From contig CALWRM010000076.1 of NCBI GenBank assembly GCA_944383925.1, positions 1-37,177 on the forward strand: a stretch of 37,177 bases of DNA, written 5' to 3'. This document shows positions 23,606 through 35,582 of this stretch, piece after piece (positions within the stretch are counted from its first letter, which is position 1; the number at the start of each line of letters is the position of its first letter). The notes beneath the pieces are model-generated. The model was not told the DNA's origin. It saw nothing but the letters and a program-made list of their open reading frames with translations, and searched no databases. Origin of the DNA: an uncultured Clostridia bacterium. Its GTDB lineage: Bacteria > Bacillota > Clostridia > Christensenellales > UBA1750. Made by a program: the position numbers and the translations under genes.

Positions 23606-23715
23606 CTCCTCGCCCCGCCGGCGCCGAAGTTACAAGTCTTTTTCCTTTAAAATTGCAATTCCATCCTATTCCGAAGTTTTCTTCCCGGAAAAAATGAAGT
23701 TTACAGAAAAGGTGC

Positions 23716-23744
23716 TTGCAAATCCTTCCTCGCCGCGGTATAAT
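23716..23744 (+). promoter_or_regulatory. Strong sigma-A promoter for the aminotransferase gene
   Basis: TTGCAA (23716-23721), a 17-bp spacer and perfect TATAAT (23739-23744) leave a leader of about 105 bases before ATG 23857. A short hairpin (CGCC ... GGCG) lies early in the leader, but no known riboswitch was recognised. Confidence 0.87.
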
Positions 23745-23856
23745 GCAACCACTCGACTTCTTCCGCCGTTCTTTCGGCGCGAGCGGACGGTCCATTCATC
23801 TTTGCAGGATTCTGCGCTAACCATATGCAAAAAACACGAGGGAGAGGCATATACCC

Positions 23857-25053
<1,197 letters not shown>

Positions 25054-25131
25054 TCGGCCCGTTCCGCTTTGTTCCCTCTTGGCGGCGCCCTTGCCGCCAC
25101 ACCGCTTCACAGGAAAGGTAGGAAAACAGCC

Positions 25132-26529
25132 ATGCTGGAATTCAACCACCGCCCCAACGTGCTGGAACAGGCCAACTACAAATATAGGCTACAGGACGTG
25201 GAGCAGCCCAACCTCTACCGCGAGCTGTACGAATACAGTTCCGTGCCCAAGATCGCCTTCAACCACCGGGTGGTTCCCATGCATATGCCCTCGGAGATCT
25301 GGATCACGGATACCACCTTCCGCGACGGCCAACAGTCCTGTTCGCCCTTCACCGTGGACCAGATCGTGCATCTTTTCAAGCTGCTCTCCAGGCTGGGCGG
25401 TCCCAAGGGCGTGGTGCGCCAGAGCGAGTTCTTCCTCTACACCGACAAGGATAAGGAGGCCGTTCGCCGCTGCCAAGAGCTTGGGCTGGAATTCCCGGAG
25501 GTCACCAGCTGGATCCGCGCCAACGAAAAGGACTTCGAGCTGGTCAAGCAGATGAACGTGCGGGAGACCGGCATCCTGGTTTCCTGCTCGGATTACCACA
25601 TCTTCAAGAAGATGCACCTAACCCGCAAGCAGGCCATGGACAAATACCTGGCCATCATCCGCGCCGCCCTGGAAAACGGCATCCGTCCCCGTTGCCATTT
25701 CGAGGACATCACCCGCGCGGACTTCTACGGCTTCGTGGTGCCCTTCGCCACGGAGCTGATGAACCTGTCCAAGGAGAGCGGCATCCCCATCAAGATCCGC
25801 GCCTGCGATACCCTGGGCTTTGGCGTTTCCTTCCCCGGCGTTGCCCTGCCCCGCAGCGTGCCCGGCATCATGTACGGCCTGCGCCACTATGCGGACGTGC
25901 CCGCCGAATGCCTGGAATGGCACGGCCACAACGATTTCTACAAGGTGGTCTGCAATGCCGATGCCGCCTGGCTATACGGCTGCTCCTCGGTCAACTGCGC
26001 GCTGCTGGGCATTGGCGAGCGCACCGGCAACTGCCCCTTGGAGGCCATGGTCATGGACTACGCCGCCTTCCGCGGCGACACCGACGGCATGGACCTGACG
26101 GCCATCACCGACATCGCCGAATACTTCGAGAAGGAGATCGGCTACGCCATCCCGCCGCGCACCCCCTTCGTGGGCCGCAGCTTCAACTCCACCCGCGCGG
26201 GCATCCACGCCGACGGCCTGCTCAAGGACGAGGAGATCTACAACATCTTCGACACCGCCGCCATCCTCAACCGTCCCGCCACCGTGGCCGTGGACAGCCA
26301 CTCGGGCCTGGCCGGCATCGCCCATTGGATGAACGGTTACTTCCAGCTCAAGGGCGAGATGGCCGTGGATAAACGCCACCCGGTGGTGGACGCCGTCCGC
26401 GCCGCCGTGGACAAGGAATACGCGGCCGGACGCAACACCGTCATGGGCGACGAGGAGCTGAGCAACTTCGTCTACCAGGCGGATCCCGATTTCTTCGAGA
26501 AGCTCCTGGCCCATAAGCGCCTGCTGTAG
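25132..26529 (+). CDS. (Re)-citrate synthase / isopropylmalate synthase-like DRE-TIM enzyme
   Basis: The 465-residue protein is a DRE-TIM metallolyase: WITDTTFRDGQQ carries the catalytic Arg and Asp, and EWHGHNDFYKVV carries the metal-binding His pair (H264, H266). Ordinary LeuA has a C-terminal leucine-binding domain, which is absent here. The pattern PNLYRELYEYSSVPKIAFN, PRCHFEDITRADFYGFVVPF and IGERTGNCPLEAMVMDY resembles, from memory, the (Re)-citrate synthase first found in Clostridium kluyveri. That enzyme makes citrate from oxaloacetate and acetyl-CoA in anaerobes lacking ordinary citrate synthase. Homocitrate or isopropylmalate synthesis remain alternatives. ATG 25132 follows AGGAAAACAGCC. 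No other TCA gene is in view. Confidence 0.82.
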   Translation: MLEFNHRPNVLEQANYKYRLQDVEQPNLYRELYEYSSVPKIAFNHRVVPMHMPSEIWITDTTFRDGQQSCSPFTVDQIVHLFKLLSRLGGPKGVVRQSEFFLYTDKDKEAVRRCQELGLEFPEVTSWIRANEKDFELVKQMNVRETGILVSCSDYHIFKKMHLTRKQAMDKYLAIIRAALENGIRPRCHFEDITRADFYGFVVPFATELMNLSKESGIPIKIRACDTLGFGVSFPGVALPRSVPGIMYGLRHYADVPAECLEWHGHNDFYKVVCNADAAWLYGCSSVNCALLGIGERTGNCPLEAMVMDYAAFRGDTDGMDLTAITDIAEYFEKEIGYAIPPRTPFVGRSFNSTRAGIHADGLLKDEEIYNIFDTAAILNRPATVAVDSHSGLAGIAHWMNGYFQLKGEMAVDKRHPVVDAVRAAVDKEYAAGRNTVMGDEELSNFVYQADPDFFEKLLAHKRLL

Positions 26530-26541
26530 TCCGCTTCTACC

Positions 26542-26571
26542 AAGCCCCCCGGCCGATGGCCTGGGGCTTTT
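26542..26571 (+). terminator. Rho-independent terminator after the citrate-synthase homolog
   Basis: AAGCCCC (26542-26548) pairs with GGGGCTT (26563-26569), with an inner GGCC-GAT-GGCC stem, followed by TTTT. Confidence 0.85.
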
Positions 26572-26603
26572 CCCTTCCCTGCCGCTGCCCCCGCGCCCTG
26601 CAC

Positions 26604-26646
26604 AAAAAAGCGCGCCCGCTGGTCCTCTCCAGTCGTGGCGCGCTTT
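26604..26646 (-). terminator. Terminator hairpin inside the open frame of the small basic gene
   Basis: On the minus strand AAAGCGCGCC (26646-26637) pairs with GGCGCGCTTT (26616-26607), with an inner CTGG-AGAGGA-CCAG stem, followed by T's through 26604. The other strand is also somewhat T-rich after the stem, so it may work both ways. Confidence 0.85.
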
Positions 26647-26781
26647 CTTTCGGTTGTAGATCTTGGCGCTTTCCTTGCGCCTGGTGTCCGGGCGGACGGA
26701 TCCAAAATCCCCCCGCGCTTTCGCATTTCGGAGCCTCTTTTCCTTCTTCGACAGCTTTTCGTATGGGATGAAGCGGTTCAT
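26604..26781 (-). CDS. Small basic protein with no stop codon before its terminator (candidate nonstop gene)
   Basis: ATG 26781 follows AAAGGAGG at 8 bases, an excellent site. The product begins MNRFIPYEKLSKKEKRLRN and is rich in Lys and Arg, with a basic cluster IYNRKKARHD at residues 41-50. It resembles small hypothetical proteins I recall from Clostridia, though I cannot name a family. Reading on, the frame has no stop before the hairpin-plus-T6 at 26604-26646. A transcript ending there would encode about 59 residues and lack a stop codon. The frame then stays open to 25972, antisense to the upstream gene. This layout matches E. coli arfA and Bacillus brfA, made only when trans-translation fails. 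A frameshift or sequence error is the alternative. The end coordinate marks the terminator. Confidence 0.6.
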
Positions 26782-27064
26782 CTCCCACGCCTCCTTTCGC
26801 CGGCCCGCAAGGCCGGCCGCCTTCCCCAACGAGGCTCGGCGGCCCCGCGTTTCCTCCCCCACGGCTTTTCATCTGCGGGGCCGCGCGGGCGGCAGCGCCG
26901 CCCGTCAAGCTCCATCCGCAGGCAGACGGCGTCCCTCGCCCCCGCCTCCCCCTTTGCCAAGCGACCCCCTCCAACTGCGAATGGGCGCGCCTGCCGGCAT
27001 AGCCCGCTCCGCCGATGCGCATGCTAAGCGCAACACCCAAGGTTTGACAAGGAGGCGCTCGCCC
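26782..27064. other. GC-rich intergenic region with two hairpins
   Basis: No gene is supported here. Upstream of the small minus gene, a GCCGGCC/GGCCGGC hairpin (about 26800-26818) sits directly before its ribosome site and could affect its translation. A second stem, GGGCGGC-AGC-GCCGCCC, lies near 26888-26905. No convincing promoter for either flanking gene was found. Confidence 0.5.
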
Positions 27065-27844
27065 ATGCATCCCTTTTACCGCCTTTTCTCCCTCACCCTC
27101 CTCAGCTACGGCAGCCTCATCCTGCTGGGACTGGCGCTGGCGCTGGCCTTCGTGGCCGTGCGGGCCCGCCGCCGCGGCCTGCGCCCCAAGCGTCTGGCGC
27201 TCTTGGCGGCCTATGCCCTGGGCTTTGGCGCCGTGGGTGCCAAGCTGCTCTATCTGCTGACCGCGGGCGGCCAGCCCCTGCTTCCCCTGTCGGCCGAGCG
27301 GCTCGGCGCGTTTTTCGGCTCGGGCTACGTGTATTACGGGGGACTGGCCGGGGGATTGGCCGGGCTTTGGCTATGCGGCCGGCTGCACGGCGTGCCGCTG
27401 GCGCTTTATGTGGATCCCCTCGTGCCGGCGCTGCCCCTATGCCATGCCTTCGGCCGGGTCGGCTGCTTCCTGGCGGGCTGCTGCTACGGCATCCCCATGG
27501 ATCCGCCCCTGGGCGTCGCCTTTTCCCAGTCCCTCGCCGCGCCCAACGGCGTCCCCCTCTTCCCCGTACAGCTGCTGGAAGCCCTCCTCAACGCAGGGCT
27601 GTTTTTCCTCCTCCGGGCCTACACCCAGCGGCCGCGCAGGCCCTTTTCGGCCGTGCGGCTCTACCTGCTCCTCTACGCCCCCCTGCGCTTTTTCCTGGAG
27701 TTTTTGCGCTACGACGCCGCCCGGGGGCTGTTTTTGGGCCTGTCCACCTCCCAGTGGCTGTCCGCCGCGCTGCTGTTTTGCTGCGCGCTTCGCCTGCCCG
27801 GCAAGGGCGGATGGGCGCGCCATCGGGCGGACCAGGGACGCTAA
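27065..27844 (+). CDS. lgt: Prolipoprotein diacylglyceryl transferase (Lgt) family protein
   Basis: The 259-residue membrane protein has about seven transmembrane segments and the Lgt signature HAFGRVGCFLAGCCYG (from residue 127), which includes the essential Arg. Further family marks are YYGGLAGGLAGLWLCGRL and FPVQLLEALLNAGLFFLL, then LRFFLEFLRYD near the C-terminus. Lgt moves diacylglycerol from phosphatidylglycerol to the lipobox Cys of prelipoproteins. Some shorter Lgt relatives in Firmicutes have uncertain roles, so the symbol is likely but not certain. ATG 27065 follows AAGGAGG, and the much longer frame upstream is rejected because its extra sequence is not protein-like. Confidence 0.88.
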   Translation: MHPFYRLFSLTLLSYGSLILLGLALALAFVAVRARRRGLRPKRLALLAAYALGFGAVGAKLLYLLTAGGQPLLPLSAERLGAFFGSGYVYYGGLAGGLAGLWLCGRLHGVPLALYVDPLVPALPLCHAFGRVGCFLAGCCYGIPMDPPLGVAFSQSLAAPNGVPLFPVQLLEALLNAGLFFLLRAYTQRPRRPFSAVRLYLLLYAPLRFFLEFLRYDAARGLFLGLSTSQWLSAALLFCCALRLPGKGGWARHRADQGR

Positions 27845-27857
27845 GATCGGCGAAAGC

Positions 27858-27893
27858 AAAAAGGGGCCGCGCATCGCAGATGCGCGGCCCCTT
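27858..27893 (-). terminator. Terminator of rplJ-rplL
   Basis: A perfect 14-bp stem, AAGGGGCCGCGCAT (27861-27874) with ATGCGCGGCCCCTT (27880-27893), is followed on the minus strand by a run of T's (27862-27858). It lies between convergent genes and may help end lgt too. Confidence 0.92.
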
Positions 27894-27905
27894 GCTTGGC
27901 AAAAC

Positions 27906-28286
27906 TTACTTGATCTCGACGGTGGCGCCAGCCTCTTCGAACTTGGCCTTGATCTTCTCGGCCTCTTCCTTGGAGACGCCTTCCTTGATGGTCTTGGGGG
28001 CGCCGTCCACCAGGTCCTTGGCTTCCTTCAGGCCCAGGCCGGAAACGACCTCGCGCACGACCTTGATGACGTTGATCTTCTTGTCGCCAGCGGCCTTGAG
28101 GACCACGTCGAACTCGGTCTTCTCCTCGGCGGCCTCAGCGGGGGCAGCGCCGGCGGCGGGAGCGGCAGCCACAGCCACGGGGGCGGCGGCGGAAACGCCA
28201 AACTTCTCTTCCAGAGCCTTGACCAGGTCGGCCAGCTCGAGCACGGTCATGTTCTCAATAGCGGTGATGAACTCTTCACGGGTCAT
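27906..28286 (-). CDS. rplL: 50S ribosomal protein L7/L12
   Basis: The 126-residue protein has the L7/L12 form: an N-terminal dimerisation helix ([18 protein letters not shown]), a flexible Ala/Pro hinge, and the factor-binding domain with [20 protein letters not shown] and [16 protein letters not shown]. It forms the ribosome stalk that recruits translation GTPases. ATG 28286 is preferred over TTG 28301, with TTGGAGGAAACTACA before it. The 96-bp gap after rplJ contains a hairpin (28341-28360, CCCGCC with GGCGGG), which may set the ratio of L12 to L10, as in other bacteria; that role is inferred. Confidence 0.98.
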   Translation of the reverse strand: MTREEFITAIENMTVLELADLVKALEEKFGVSAAAPVAVAAAPAAGAAPAEAAEEKTEFDVVLKAAGDKKINVIKVVREVVSGLGLKEAKDLVDGAPKTIKEGVSKEEAEKIKAKFEEAGATVEIK

Positions 28287-28382
28287 TGTAGTTTCCTCCA
28301 ATTTTGATTTTGATGGGTTTGTGCTTTGTTGGCGATGTTCCCCGCCCTTTCGGCGGCGGGAAACCCTTGGTTCAGCAGGCCC

Positions 28383-28913
28383 TTAGGCCGCGTTTTCCTT
28401 TTGCTCCTTGACGGCGTTGATGGCGTACACCAGCTTGCGCAACGTGCCGCTCAGCACGCTGACCAGGCCGGTGATGGGGGCGTTCATGCTGCCCAGCAGC
28501 TTGGCCACCAGAACCTCCTTGCTGGGGATCTCGGCCAGAGCCTCCACGCCCTTGGCGTCGATGTACTTCTTATCCACCAAGCCGCACTTGACTTCCATCT
28601 TCTTGGTCTGCTTGATGTACTCGCCGATGATCTTGGCGGGGGCCGCCGGATCGGTGATGCCGAAGGCAACGGCGGTGGGGCCGTTGAGATGCTCGTCCAG
28701 ACCGGTGATGGAAAGCTCGTCGGCAGCGCGCTTGATCAGGGTGTTCTTCAGGACCTTGTATTCCACGCCCGCCTCGCGCAGCTTCTTACGAAGGGCGGTG
28801 TCCTCCTCCACGGTCAAGCCGCGGTAGTCCACAAAGACGACGGACTGGGCCTTTTCCAGGTTCTCCTTGATCATCTCGACCTGCGTGGCCTTGATTTCCT
28901 GGTTCTTGCTCAT
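28383..28913 (-). CDS. rplJ: 50S ribosomal protein L10
   Basis: The 176-residue protein is L10, the stalk base that binds 23S rRNA and carries L7/L12 dimers. Family motifs include SVVFVDYRGLTVEEDTALRK, the EYKVLKNTLIKRA segment and the C-terminal helix region that holds L12. The start at 28913 has GAGGTGAAACC upstream. It is transcribed from a strong promoter through a structured leader. rplK and rplA, usually next to it, are not seen; the next gene upstream is a pyruvate-kinase-like fragment, so this is a free-standing rplJ-rplL pair. Confidence 0.98.
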   Translation of the reverse strand: MSKNQEIKATQVEMIKENLEKAQSVVFVDYRGLTVEEDTALRKKLREAGVEYKVLKNTLIKRAADELSITGLDEHLNGPTAVAFGITDPAAPAKIIGEYIKQTKKMEVKCGLVDKKYIDAKGVEALAEIPSKEVLVAKLLGSMNAPITGLVSVLSGTLRKLVYAINAVKEQKENAA

Positions 28914-29139
28914 TGTTTGGTTTCACCTCGCTTTGCAAGGGGCGTCGTATCGCAACCCAGATTATCCGCATAAGAAAAGCCCTACGCGCCGATCATGGGC
29001 ACGAGGGCTGTCAATAGCGGATTGCGCGCTGGTTGCTGCGCAGACGGCCACCCTGCATGTCCTCGGCGGGACTTACGCCGACCCGTTGGGCGGCCCCCGC
29101 TGTCTTTGGCGCACGCGAGCTTTCGCTCATACTCGCATT
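28914..29139 (-). ncRNA. Ribosomal protein L10 leader (cis-regulatory RNA)
   Basis: The 226-base leader before rplJ contains, on the minus strand, GGCGTAAGTCCCGCCGAGG (near 29062-29082), which resembles the L10-binding leader of Firmicutes. A GAGCGAAAGCTC hairpin is close to the 5' end. A terminator-like stem lies further 3'. L10 or L10-L12 binding would reduce expression of the operon. The identification rests on motif, position and structure without an alignment. Confidence 0.75.
28974..29009 (-). terminator. Attenuator-like hairpin in the L10 leader
   Basis: On the minus strand AGCCCTCGTGCC pairs with GGCGCG-T-AGGGCT (one bulge, one G-U pair) and is followed by TTTTCTT. It lies about 60 bases before the rplJ start, suggesting premature termination as a control. 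Confidence 0.72.
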
Positions 29140-29168
29140 ATTTTATCCGGAGCCAGACCGCCTGTCAA
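29140..29168 (-). promoter_or_regulatory. Consensus sigma-A promoter for rplJ-rplL
   Basis: On the minus strand a perfect TTGACA (29168-29163), a 17-bp spacer and TAAAAT (29145-29140) form the strongest -35/-10 pair in the window. Confidence 0.93.
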
Positions 29169-29246
29169 GGGGATTTTCCCCTTTTTCCAATCTTTAACGC
29201 AGTCCAAGGACAAAAGGGGCCGCGCGCATGGGGCGCCGGCCAACAG

Positions 29247-29285
29247 GGAACGGGGGGGAGGACGCCGGCGTCCTCCCCCCGTTCC
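29247..29285. repeat. Long GC-rich inverted repeat after the pyruvate-kinase-like gene
   Basis: GGAAC plus seven G's plus AGGACGCC is mirrored by GGCGTCCT plus six C's plus GTTCC, almost a perfect 39-bp palindrome with one bulged G. There is no T tract on either strand. It is the likely, if unusual, terminator of the minus-strand gene ending at 29297. Confidence 0.6.
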
Positions 29286-29296
29286 GTTTCCCCCGC

Positions 29297-29866
29297 CTAC
29301 AGGAGCGAGGGCTTGCAATAGATCTCGTGGACCTTCGTGGACAACACGTCGTTGCCGTGGGCGGGCGTGATCAGGCAGGCGGTGTCCGCGCCGCGGCCGG
29401 TGCCGCCCAGGCAGACCACGGGCTTGCCATAGGGCAACAGCCCCGCGTCCAGGGCCATGACCGCGCACTCCACGCACACCTTGACGCCCTGGCCGAACAT
29501 GCGCAGGGTATGGGCGATGACCTCGGCCGGGTACACGCCGGTAAACTTGTTGGACAGGCTCCTCTCCACCCCCGAGAGCACGTGGGTGGCAAAGACGATG
29601 GGCACGCCGGCCGCCTCCAGCTCGCGGCGGGTTTGCTGGTCCATCTTGTTCCCGCCCTCCGGCGTCGCCTTGTAGTCGAACACGCTGCCCACCACCACGA
29701 GGCCGCCCTCCACGCCAAGGCGGCGCAGCTCCCGCAGGGCCAACAGGGCCGTTTCTCCGCCCGTGCTGGCCACCACCAGGCGGGCGTCCAGCTCCTTGGC
29801 CTTGGCGCAGGCGACGCCGATGGCCGCTTGGGCGTTTTGCTTGCCGGGCTTCTCGAACAAAACCAT
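29297..29866 (-). CDS. Stand-alone pyruvate kinase C-terminal (alpha/beta) domain protein
   Basis: The 189-residue protein matches the C-terminal PK_C domain found in pyruvate kinase and, alone, in many Firmicutes and archaea. Visible parts are AKAKELDARLVVASTGGETA, HVLSGVERSLSNKFTGVYPA and a Gly-rich CLGGTGRGADTACLITPAHG. It has no catalytic barrel and so is not a kinase; its function is unknown. ATG 29866 is preferred because AAAGGGGG precedes it and the longer frame starts inside the promoter. It is monocistronic. Confidence 0.85.
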   Translation of the reverse strand: MVLFEKPGKQNAQAAIGVACAKAKELDARLVVASTGGETALLALRELRRLGVEGGLVVVGSVFDYKATPEGGNKMDQQTRRELEAAGVPIVFATHVLSGVERSLSNKFTGVYPAEVIAHTLRMFGQGVKVCVECAVMALDAGLLPYGKPVVCLGGTGRGADTACLITPAHGNDVLSTKVHEIYCKPSLL

Positions 29867-29897
29867 GGCAATTCCCCCTTTATTCTTCTTTGTAGGT

Positions 29898-29926
29898 AGT
29901 ATAGCCCCGCCATGGTCTTTGCGCAA
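29898..29926 (-). promoter_or_regulatory. Promoter for the PK_C-domain gene
   Basis: On the minus strand TTGCGC (29926-29921), a 17-bp spacer and TATACT (29903-29898) lie about 32 bp before the start. It overlaps the region just after the chbG-like gene's stop. Confidence 0.85.
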
Positions 29927-29929
29927 GCT

Positions 29930-30835
29930 CTAGCCCAGCACGCACAGATCGCTGCCGATGCGGCGCAGGTGGTTCTGGTAGTCGCGCGTTCCATACAGGG
30001 CGTCGCGCACGTTGCACAGCTCGATGTTGTTCTGCAAAATCCAGTCGTGCAGCCGCTTGGAACAAAGGGCCTCCACGTCGTACGCGCGGCTTAGGGTCAC
30101 CAGGCCGGCAAGGGGGCCGTAATCCCCCAGCTTTGCGATGTAATAATCCACGTACGCGGGGTGAAAGCCATGCATCAGGGCGGCGCCCTCGGGCAGTTCG
30201 TGGATGCGCATGGTGTCCTTGAGCAGCCAATCGATGGCGTCGTACCCGTTTTCCAGCTGGCGGAAGGTTTCCGGCAGGGGACCGCCGCCCAGGTTTCGGT
30301 TATCGGCTATGTATAGCTTTCCCTCATACCGCGGGTCCACGGGCCCGCGGGTGATTTCCCCCGTCGCGGGGTCCCGGCGCAGCCGGCTGCCGTAGCGGAC
30401 GGCCATGCCGTATTCGCGGGAAGCCTGGCTCACGGCCGCGGCAAAGGGGCTGTCGTCGCCCATCTCCACGCCCACGTCCGGCGCGCGGCCCAGAACGTCC
30501 ACGCAGCGGTCCAGCTCCGCGCGGCATTCCCGGAGCATCTCCTCGTAGCGCACGTCCTTGGCCTCGCGCAGATCGTGGCGGAAGCGGTCCGTTCCGGGAA
30601 TCACCAGGCTGGGCACCTCGCTGGCCGGCAACACCGGGCTGTTCCAGAAATGGGTGTGCCAGCCGACGCTGATCCACGGATACTCGCGCAGCCGCCTGAG
30701 GGCGTCCAGCGTGCCGGGCGATTCCAGCATCACGTCCGCAGAGGTGCTGTAGCCCTTGTCAAAGGTCTCAAAAACCCCTATGTTGCCAACCGGCGTATAG
30801 CCTACGTCGTCGGCCCGAATGACGAGCTTTTGCAT
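29930..30835 (-). CDS. ChbG/YdjC-family carbohydrate deacetylase
   Basis: The 301-residue protein has the YdjC/ChbG fold: VIRADDVGYTP with the metal-binding Asp pair (D9, D10), the His pair in GWHTHFWNSP (H60, H62), and the later His of LMHGFHPAYVD. Such enzymes remove an acetyl group from chito-oligosaccharides or related sugars. The chain is cytoplasmic. ATG 30835 follows GGAGGGAAAGCAAAG; the longer frame to 31732 is an artefact opposite the next gene. It diverges from a nitrilase-family gene across a 23-bp palindrome. Its substrate is unknown; the GH9 enzyme might act in the same pathway. Confidence 0.85.
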   Translation of the reverse strand: MQKLVIRADDVGYTPVGNIGVFETFDKGYSTSADVMLESPGTLDALRRLREYPWISVGWHTHFWNSPVLPASEVPSLVIPGTDRFRHDLREAKDVRYEEMLRECRAELDRCVDVLGRAPDVGVEMGDDSPFAAAVSQASREYGMAVRYGSRLRRDPATGEITRGPVDPRYEGKLYIADNRNLGGGPLPETFRQLENGYDAIDWLLKDTMRIHELPEGAALMHGFHPAYVDYYIAKLGDYGPLAGLVTLSRAYDVEALCSKRLHDWILQNNIELCNVRDALYGTRDYQNHLRRIGSDLCVLG

Positions 30836-30858
30836 CTTTGCTTTCCCTCCGTTTTCTC

Positions 30859-30881
30859 TTATACTAACACCATTAGTATAA
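30859..30881. promoter_or_regulatory. Perfect palindrome with divergent -10 elements
   Basis: TTATACTAA-CACCA-TTAGTATAA is a perfect inverted repeat with 9-bp arms. Each arm contains TATACT, so one -10 faces each way (plus at 30860-30865, minus at 30880-30875). The -35 regions are weak on both sides. It is a likely shared operator or divergent promoter for the flanking genes; no regulator gene is adjacent. Confidence 0.65.
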
Positions 30882-30955
30882 AGGATGGAGGCCCCCTCGC
30901 ATAAGTTAACACTTCGTAAACGGCGGGGCTTTGGTCCTTCGAAAGGAGAGGGCAA

Positions 30956-31747
30956 ATGCGCCTTGCCGCCTATTCCTTTGCCGCCGGTCCAGACATGGAG
31001 CAAAACCTGGCCGCCATCCGTCGCGGCGCGCAACAGGCCTCGCAGGCCGGCGCCCGCCTGCTGGCCCTGCCCGAATGCGCGCTGTGCGGCTATCCGCCCG
31101 TGGAAACGCCAGGGTCGGCTTCCATCCGGCCGGAGGACCTGGAGCGGGGCTTTGCGGCCCTGGCCTCCCTGGCGCGGGAGCAGGCCCTGTGCCTGTTCGC
31201 CGGTTCCGTGCGCTATAGCCAAGGCCTGCGCTACAACAGCACCCTGCTCTTTGGTCCGGACGGTTCCCTGTTGGGCGCGTACGACAAGCGCGCCCTCTGG
31301 GGCTGGGACCTGGACAACTTCGCCAGGGGCGAGCAGCCCGGCGTTTTCGACGTGGACGGCCTGCGCATCGGGACGAGGATCTGCTTTGAGCTGCGCTTCC
31401 CCGAGTGCTTTCGGGAGCTCTACCTGGCCAAGGCGCAGCTTTGCATCGTGAGCTTTTGCTTTGTCGCCCCCGCGCCCAACCCCGAGCGGCTCTCCCTGCT
31501 GGAGGCCCACCTGCGCACCCGGGCCACGGAAAACGCCATGGCCCTCTTGAGTGTCAACGGCTGCTCCGGCTATCAGACCGCGCCCACGGCCTTCTTCGAT
31601 GCCAACGGCCGCGCGCTGGCCCGCGCGCCCCTGCACCGGGAGGGCCTGCTCGTGCAGGACTTTCTCCCGATGGAAGCGGACTTTGGGCTTCGGGGCCGCA
31701 TGGAGAATTCCGACTACTTCATCTCCCTGCACGCAAAGCGGCTTTAA
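30956..31747 (+). CDS. Carbon-nitrogen hydrolase (nitrilase superfamily)
   Basis: The 263-residue protein has the nitrilase catalytic triad: E40 in LPECALCGYPP, K111 in YDKRALWGWD and C143 in RICFELRFPE. It follows the normal order and length of single-domain amidases in the superfamily, which hydrolyse amides, carbamoyl compounds or nitriles in the cytoplasm. The substrate cannot be told. ATG 30956 follows AAAGGAGAGGGCAA. It is divergent from the ChbG-like gene and ends before the strong nifJ promoter. Confidence 0.9.
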   Translation: MRLAAYSFAAGPDMEQNLAAIRRGAQQASQAGARLLALPECALCGYPPVETPGSASIRPEDLERGFAALASLAREQALCLFAGSVRYSQGLRYNSTLLFGPDGSLLGAYDKRALWGWDLDNFARGEQPGVFDVDGLRIGTRICFELRFPECFRELYLAKAQLCIVSFCFVAPAPNPERLSLLEAHLRTRATENAMALLSVNGCSGYQTAPTAFFDANGRALARAPLHREGLLVQDFLPMEADFGLRGRMENSDYFISLHAKRL

Positions 31748-31780
31748 GGTTATTTTTTAAACACGATTTGTGCCTTCACA

Positions 31781-31809
31781 TTGACTTAGCCTGCGCAAAT
31801 TCTTATAAT
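31781..31809 (+). promoter_or_regulatory. Strong sigma-A promoter for nifJ
   Basis: TTGACT (31781-31786), a 17-bp spacer and perfect TATAAT (31804-31809) precede a leader of about 100 bases. Confidence 0.93.
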
Positions 31810-31811
31810 AA

Positions 31812-35459
<3,648 letters not shown>

Positions 35460-35479
35460 TCTCCCCCTTCACAACCCCC

Positions 35480-35512
35480 GGATCCCCGGCTTTCGCCGGG
35501 GATCCTCTTTTT
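35480..35512 (+). terminator. Rho-independent terminator after nifJ
   Basis: GGATCCCCGGC (35480-35490) pairs perfectly with GCCGGGGATCC (35495-35505) around TTTC, followed by TCTTTTT. Confidence 0.94.
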
Positions 35513-35582
35513 CCCCTCCCTTCCGCTTCGGCCGCGCGACGCCCGCAAAAATCCGTCGTTTTGCGTCTTCTTACTCTACCCC

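Noticed and set aside
23751-23856. T-box or amino-acid riboswitch in the aminotransferase leader
   Set aside because: Only a short hairpin is visible, without a T-box motif, specifier stem or terminator/antiterminator pair.
25972-26781. Full open frame of the small basic gene continued to its first stop
   Set aside because: Beyond the terminator it is antisense to the citrate-synthase homolog and low-complexity, so it is unlikely to be translated; only the part up to the hairpin is proposed.
30836-31732. N-terminal extension of the ChbG-like protein
   Set aside because: The added sequence lies opposite the nitrilase gene and over the palindromic promoter; the start at 30835 has a strong ribosome site.
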